Assembly (NCBI RefSeq): GCF_008642295.1
Contig: NZ_CP029190.1
Coordinates: forward strand, 5,377,501-5,441,500
Length of the DNA: 64,000 nucleotides
Reading direction: 5' to 3'
Source: Streptomyces venezuelae
GTDB taxonomy: Bacteria > Actinomycetota > Actinomycetes > Streptomycetales > Streptomycetaceae
Shown here: positions 63,106-64,000 of the stretch, one piece after another
Layout of the letters: each line of letters begins with the position of its first letter
Position numbering within the stretch: position 1 is the first letter of the stretch
Translations under genes and position numbers: made by a program
The notes under the pieces: model-generated
Told to the model about the DNA's origin: nothing
The model's database searches: none
The model's input: only the letters and a program-made list of their open reading frames with translations

Positions 63106-63855
63106 TTGATCTACGGCGCAATGAAGTTCTCCATCGGCGGTTCCCTGAAGCTCGCCTTCAGGCCGTGGGTGGAGGGCCTCGAGAACATTCCCGCGGAGGG
63201 GCCGGCGATCCTCGCGAGCAACCATCTCTCCTTCTCCGACTCCTTCTTCCTCCCGGCCGTGCTGGACCGGAAGGTCACCTTCATCGCGAAGGCGGAGTAC
63301 TTCACCTCCCCCGGCGTCAAGGGCAAGCTCACCGCCGCGTTCTTCAAGGGCGTGGGCCAGCTCCCGGTGGACCGCTCCGGCGCCCGCGGTGCCGGCGAGG
63401 CGGCCATCAAGAGCGGTATCGAGGTCATCGAGCGCGGCGAGCTCTTCGGTATCTACCCGGAGGGCACCCGCTCGCCCGACGGCCGTCTGTACCGCGGCAA
63501 GCCCGGCGGGCTGGCCCGGGTGGCGCTGGCCACCGGCGCCCCCGTGATCCCGGTGGCGATGATCGACACCGAGAAGATCCAGCCGCCCGGCAAGGTGGTC
63601 CCCAAGCTGATGCGCCCGGGCATCCGGATCGGCAAGCCGCTGGACTTCAGCCGCTACCACGGCATGGACGGGGACCGCTTCATCCTGCGCTCGGTGACCG
63701 ACGAGGTCATGTACGAGATCATGAAGCTCTCCGGGCAGGAGTACGTCGACATCTACGCGACGGCTGCCAAGCGCCAGATCGCCGACGCCGAGAAGGCCGC
63801 CAAGGACGCCGAGAAGGCCGCCAAGCACGAGGCCAAGGGCGAGAGCGCGGAGTAG
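63106..63855 (+). CDS. plsC: 1-acyl-sn-glycerol-3-phosphate acyltransferase (PlsC family)
   Basis: 249-residue membrane-associated acyltransferase adding the second acyl chain in phospholipid synthesis. Catalytic motif SNHLSFSD (NHx4D, about 39-46), acceptor-binding YPEGTRSPDG (about 122) and VIPVAMIDT are in place. The C-terminus has alanine/lysine repeats (EKAAKDAEKAAKHEAK) that may bind membrane or nucleic acid nonspecifically. TTG start with GGAAGG upstream. Confidence 0.9.
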   Translation: MIYGAMKFSIGGSLKLAFRPWVEGLENIPAEGPAILASNHLSFSDSFFLPAVLDRKVTFIAKAEYFTSPGVKGKLTAAFFKGVGQLPVDRSGARGAGEAAIKSGIEVIERGELFGIYPEGTRSPDGRLYRGKPGGLARVALATGAPVIPVAMIDTEKIQPPGKVVPKLMRPGIRIGKPLDFSRYHGMDGDRFILRSVTDEVMYEIMKLSGQEYVDIYATAAKRQIADAEKAAKDAEKAAKHEAKGESAE

Positions 63856-63889
63856 CGGCCGGCGGGGCGCCGCGAGGGGTGGGGGAACG

Positions 63890-64000
63890 ATGAAGCGCGA
63901 GCGCGTCGTGAGCATGTCGGTCGAGCAGCCGCTGTGGCGTGCCCTGACGGCGTACCGCGTGCTCACCATGATCTACGCCGTCCTGCTGTTCGCCTCCGCC
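63890..64000 (+). CDS. macS: MacS-type sensor histidine kinase, 5' part
   Basis: Only the first 37 codons are visible, beginning MKRERVVSMSVEQPLWRAL and entering the first transmembrane helix (YRVLTMIYAVLLFASA). The start and context after plsC near glkA match the Streptomyces MacS sensor kinase of the MacRS system. ATG preceded by GAGGGGTGGGGG. Kinase domains lie beyond the right edge, so the call rests on this N-terminus and synteny. Confidence 0.7.
   Translation, partial: MKRERVVSMSVEQPLWRALTAYRVLTMIYAVLLFASA

Overview
The window is a single very GC-rich chromosomal segment with Streptomyces-type gene content and style: GTG/TTG starts, ATGA overlaps, long GC-rich intergenic palindromes, actinobacterial bcc-aa3 respiratory genes, a SAM-IV riboswitch, MacS, GlkA and a Streptomyces-type cholesterol oxidase. 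The order lpdA-pepA ... cob ... pspA ... nadA ... ctaCDF-ctaE-qcrCAB-trpD ... NlpC/P60 pair ... glkA ... macS is, as I recall it, the conserved Streptomyces core order around S. coelicolor SCO2121-SCO2180, read backwards. That synteny is from memory and was not computed.

Layout. Positions 1-2108: lpdA (5' part only) and leucyl aminopeptidase, leftward. 2468-9387: a rightward five-gene block encoding an Agd3-like (CE18) polysaccharide deacetylase, a PelF-type GT4 glycosyltransferase, a polytopic membrane protein, a spherulin-4/Sph3-like (GH135) protein and a lipoprotein GH114 endo-galactosaminidase. This is the enzyme set of the fungal galactosaminogalactan cluster, in a bacterial operon-like layout, and is the most interesting system here. 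9412-15618, leftward: histidine kinase, rhomboid-like protein, LPG-synthase-like protein, CobT, and a CobU fused to a metallo-beta-lactamase-like domain. 15915-16712: a non-coding block of roughly 77-bp tandem repeats. 16713-22073: methyltransferase, DUF3043, PspA-PspAA, a membrane protein, CobS and an orphan LuxR-type regulator. 22156-28379: NadA with a double operator-like element, an A-type Fe-S carrier, PfkB kinase and a cysteine desulfurase-TusA fusion.

28664-37913 is the terminal respiratory branch: ctaC-ctaD-ctaF, then (after an L,D-transpeptidase and a receiver-like protein) ctaE-qcrC-qcrA-qcrB. These form the cytochrome bcc-aa3 supercomplex. trpD follows, then a SAM-IV riboswitch with terminator and a six-codon open frame ahead of a class-V aminotransferase. 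40957-48830 holds a rhomboid/RAM-domain pair, a zinc-ribbon protein, a NYN-domain protein, two paralogous secreted NlpC/P60 hydrolases, a metalloprotease-like lipoprotein and a GT87-type mannosyltransferase. 48910-58380 holds a PimB-like glycosyltransferase, cholesterol oxidase, acyl-CoA synthetase, a phosphoesterase, an SRPBCC protein, a P-loop-degenerate ArsA-like protein, DUF5304 and glucokinase. 59239-61563 is an accessory islet (lipoprotein, I36-like secreted protein, AraC regulator) with an apparent deletion scar. The right end has a membrane protein, an esterase, a PlsC acyltransferase and the first 37 codons of a MacS-type kinase.

All calls come from reading translated sequence, motifs and local DNA structure. 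No database search was run. Where I chose a start codon by ribosome-binding site or overlap, the entry says so.
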